A DNA stretch of 35,474 nucleotides from an uncultured Lachnospiraceae bacterium (GTDB lineage Bacteria > Bacillota > Clostridia > Lachnospirales > Lachnospiraceae), in contig CAMEDC010000033.1 of assembly GCA_945913255.1 (NCBI GenBank), forward strand, positions 1-35,474, read 5' to 3'. The position numbers and the translations under genes are program-made. Below the pieces are notes generated by a model. It saw only the letters and a program-made list of their open reading frames with translations. It made no database searches and was not told the origin of the DNA. Below, piece by piece: positions 34,059 through 35,474 of the stretch (position 1 is the stretch's first letter; the number at the start of each line of letters is the position of its first letter).

Positions 34059-34312
34059 TGAGCAGTAAGGAACAACTTTTGAACGATATCGGCATTGTCA
34101 GCTTTGTTATTGTAGAATTGGGGCTTTATCTGGATACCCATCCATATGATCGCAACGCCATGGAATATTTTAACCATTACAGCCGTATCAAACAGCAGAT
34201 GACAAGGGAATTTTCCATGAAGTATTATCCGCTTACCATGGAAATGTCAGAAGGCAGCAAAGAATGGAGATGGGGCGCAGCTCCCCTTCCCTGGGAAGGA
34301 GCGTGTGTTTAG
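34058..34312 (+). CDS. cotJB: Spore coat protein CotJB
   Basis: The product is 84 residues from the ATG at 34058, with GGAAGGAG upstream; an earlier in-frame start at 34049 would waste that site. It contains FVIVELGLYLDTHPYDRNAMEYFNHY, the CotJB signature, and ends PLPWEGACV. It couples to cotJA (TAATG) and abuts cotJC, whose ATG follows the TAG directly. CotJB is needed for normal assembly of CotJ proteins; its biochemical role is not known. Three intact genes in the normal order make the operon clear. Confidence 0.95.
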   Translation: MSSKEQLLNDIGIVSFVIVELGLYLDTHPYDRNAMEYFNHYSRIKQQMTREFSMKYYPLTMEMSEGSKEWRWGAAPLPWEGACV

Positions 34313-34951
34313 ATGTGGAATTATGAAAAAAGATTACAGTTTCCCGTAAATATCAAGGAACCTAATGCAATGCTGGCTCAGGTTATCATCAGCCAGTACG
34401 GCGGTCCTGACGGTGAGATGGGCGCCAGCATGCGTTATCTCTCCCAGCGATATGCCACTCCCTATAGAGAAGTTGCCGGTCTTTTGACAGACATCGGAAC
34501 CGAAGAACTTGCTCATCTGGAAATGGTTGCTGCCATTGTGCATCAGCTGACACGGAATCTTTCCATGGAAGAAATCGAGAAAAGCGGCTTTGCTCCCTAC
34601 TACACCGATCATACTGTCGGCATATGGCCTCAGGCAGCCGGGGGGATTCCATTTAATGCATGTGAATTCCAATCCAAGGGAGATGTTATCACCGATCTGC
34701 ATGAAGATCTCGCCGCAGAACAGAAAGCTCGGTCCACATATGACAATATTCTTCGTCTGATTAAAGAACCGGATGTCTGTGAACCCATTAAGTTCCTTCG
34801 TGAACGTGAAATCGTGCACTTCCAGCGTTTTGGCGAGGCACTTCGCCTAACACAGGAAAAACTGGATTCCAAGAACTTCTATGCCTTCAATCCCGGCTTT
34901 GACAGATGCGAGGATTGCGGAAAAGATTGTGGCAAAGATTGTGGCAAATAA
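34313..34951 (+). CDS. cotJC: Spore coat protein CotJC (manganese-catalase family)
   Basis: This 212-residue protein belongs to the Mn-catalase/CotJC ferritin-like family. Dimanganese-type ligands are seen in TDIGTEELAHLEMVAAIVHQL (E, E-x-x-H pattern), DLAAEQKARSTYDNILR and LREREIVHFQRFGEAL. As a coat protein it may detoxify peroxide, as shown for relatives. The last residues CEDCGKDCGKDCGK form a cysteine-rich tail (four Cys) encoded by a 12-bp repeat, which is not part of the core family. No ribosome binding site is needed beyond coupling to the cotJB stop, directly before the ATG. Confidence 0.95.
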   Translation: MWNYEKRLQFPVNIKEPNAMLAQVIISQYGGPDGEMGASMRYLSQRYATPYREVAGLLTDIGTEELAHLEMVAAIVHQLTRNLSMEEIEKSGFAPYYTDHTVGIWPQAAGGIPFNACEFQSKGDVITDLHEDLAAEQKARSTYDNILRLIKEPDVCEPIKFLREREIVHFQRFGEALRLTQEKLDSKNFYAFNPGFDRCEDCGKDCGKDCGK

Positions 34952-34960
34952 TTCTTGATA

Positions 34961-34986
34961 AAAGGGGCACAAAAAAGTGTCCCTTT
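34961..34986 (+). terminator. Terminator of cotJABC
   Basis: Arms 34961-34970 and 34977-34986 (AAAGGGGCAC / GTGTCCCTTT, one G-U pair) form a 10-bp stem with a six-A loop and a tail of ATTGTTTTGT. It lies 10 nt past the cotJC stop. Confidence 0.8.
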
Positions 34987-35029
34987 ATTGTTTTGTAAAT
35001 TGAAGTTTGCGCGTTTCTATGAGCGGTGC

Positions 35030-35095
35030 GCATCCAGTCCGGAATATAGCCTTTGGAGAGCTTGCTCTCCAAAGGCTGTGTTCCGGACTGGATGC
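35030..35095. repeat. Long near-perfect hairpin (about 32 bp)
   Basis: The left arm 35030-35062 and right arm 35063-35095 are complementary over 15 bp (GCATCCAGTCCGGAA / TTCCGGACTGGATGC) and 13 bp (GCCTTTGGAGAGC / GCTCTCCAAAGGC). They are joined by TATA facing TGTG, which pairs through G-U wobbles in RNA. The loop is only two to four bases. It is GC-rich and lies beyond the cotJ terminator, so it is not needed for termination. Confidence 0.8.
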
Positions 35096-35106
35096 ATAGC
35101 GCGACA

Positions 35107-35190
35107 GCGCGACATGAGCATGAAGCGAAGCGCAATGCGAATGGCACCGCTCGACATAAACATGTAGCGCAGCGCAAAGCGAAAGACACC
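35107..35190. repeat. 42-bp GC-rich tandem repeat, two copies
   Basis: Copies 35107-35148 and 35149-35190 share the frame GC(G/T)CGACAT...CATG.AGCG.AGCGCA.GCGAA..(G/A)CACC. Small open frames cross it on both strands, but their composition (Arg, His, Ala, Cys runs) follows the repeat, so I do not call genes. Confidence 0.7.
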
Positions 35191-35374
35191 CGCTCGGCTC
35201 GCTCGCCCAAAGTCTCTTTATTTCTGCCTGTACACAGCAATTGCCGTACATAAAGTTGGGACACGGGGTGTTTAGAGAGGTACAATATAGTATAGTGCGT
35301 ACACGCACCGCGCGGAATCGAGATGTGAACAGATACTTTATGCTTTCCTGATTCCTGGGAAACATCCTACTTTA
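35191..35374. other. Intergenic DNA with no supported gene
   Basis: No frame here has a credible start and RBS. Seen only: an AT-rich stretch around 35280-35300 (ACAATATAGTATAGTG), next to TGCGTACACGCACCGCGCG. I see no terminator or RNA gene. Confidence 0.3.
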
Positions 35375-35474
35375 TTTACACGGATATTTCTGATTTTCCT
35401 GATTCTTGGGGTAATATCCTGCTTCATTTACACGGATATTTCTGATTTTCCTGATTCTTGGGGTAATATCCTGC
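35375..35474. repeat. 52-bp tandem repeat running off the right edge
   Basis: TTTACACGGATATTTCTGAT begins at 35375 and again at 35427, a 52-bp period, with TTCCTGATTCTTGGGGTAAT following in both. A diverged partial copy (TTCCTGATTCCTGGGAAACA) precedes at about 35345. The array is cut by the window end. Confidence 0.8.

Noticed and set aside
35053..35253. Small plus-strand ORF over the GC-rich repeats
   Set aside because: Its residues follow the 42-bp repeat, there is no RBS, and the other strand is also open.
1..35474. CRISPR array, tRNA or rRNA genes, phage genes, complete insertion sequence
   Set aside because: I looked for regularly spaced identical repeats, cloverleaf-like sequence and transposase motifs and saw none. 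The tandem arrays have no spacers.

Overview
The window looks like a chromosomal segment of a spore-forming Clostridia, most likely a Lachnospiraceae gut anaerobe. Reasons: moderate GC, strong AGGAGG-type ribosome binding sites, a cotJABC spore-coat operon, a MelB/GH36/GH2 carbohydrate locus, and a miaB-mutS-mutL neighbourhood. This is inference from gene content; no rRNA or tRNA gene is visible. Nearly everything up to about 33.6 kb is on the minus strand; only cotJABC is on the plus strand.

Layout by position. 1-4052: mutL (cut by the window edge) and mutS, directly abutting. 4153-5802: a SulP-type anion transporter whose leader holds a promoter, an 18-bp palindrome and an intrinsic terminator just before the RBS. 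6027-9183: miaB overlapping a two-domain protein (PPP-like phosphatase fused to a ProX/YbaK-type aminoacyl-tRNA editing domain). 9.2-11.9 kb: a low-density zone with a lipoprotein, a FakA/DhaK-like small ORF without a normal start codon, a truncated MazG-like ORF and stretches of decayed coding sequence. 11.9-14.2 kb: a small membrane protein, a cyclase/formamidase-like enzyme and peptidase T. 14.25-17.74 kb: an AGCS amino-acid symporter and a membrane protein, set among at least four families of short tandem repeats, two of which run into the 3' ends of genes. 16.6-19.9 kb: a two-component system (OmpR-type regulator, HAMP-type kinase) plus the membrane protein downstream. 20.0-22.0 kb: a zinc-ribbon/TM/TPR/YD-repeat protein. 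22.1-30.6 kb: a galactoside-type operon (TetR regulator, GH2, GT-B-like protein, MelB-family symporter, GH36), with two identical-architecture inverted-repeat operators around the tetR promoter. 30.78-30.95 kb: a MITE-like palindrome. 31.1-33.56 kb: an ABC-2 exporter operon (ATPase and two permeases) behind a strong promoter and a roughly 190-nt structured leader. 33.89-34.95 kb: cotJABC. 34.96-35.47 kb: a terminator, a 32-bp perfect-to-wobble hairpin, 42-bp GC-rich repeats and 52-bp repeats running off the window.

How the genes work together. MutS and MutL form the mismatch-repair pair. TetR probably senses a glycoside or derived ligand and controls uptake (MelB family) and hydrolysis (alpha- and beta-glycosidases). 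The response regulator probably autoregulates through three 11-bp-spaced direct repeats. The ABC-2 exporter appears to be controlled at RNA level by its leader. CotJA/B/C are made late in sporulation in the mother cell.

The best candidates for something undescribed are the ABC-operon leader RNA (33.58-33.76 kb), the attenuator-like sulP leader, the phosphatase-editing-domain fusion, the GT-B-like protein inside the glycosidase operon, and the repeat families that extend into gene 3' ends.
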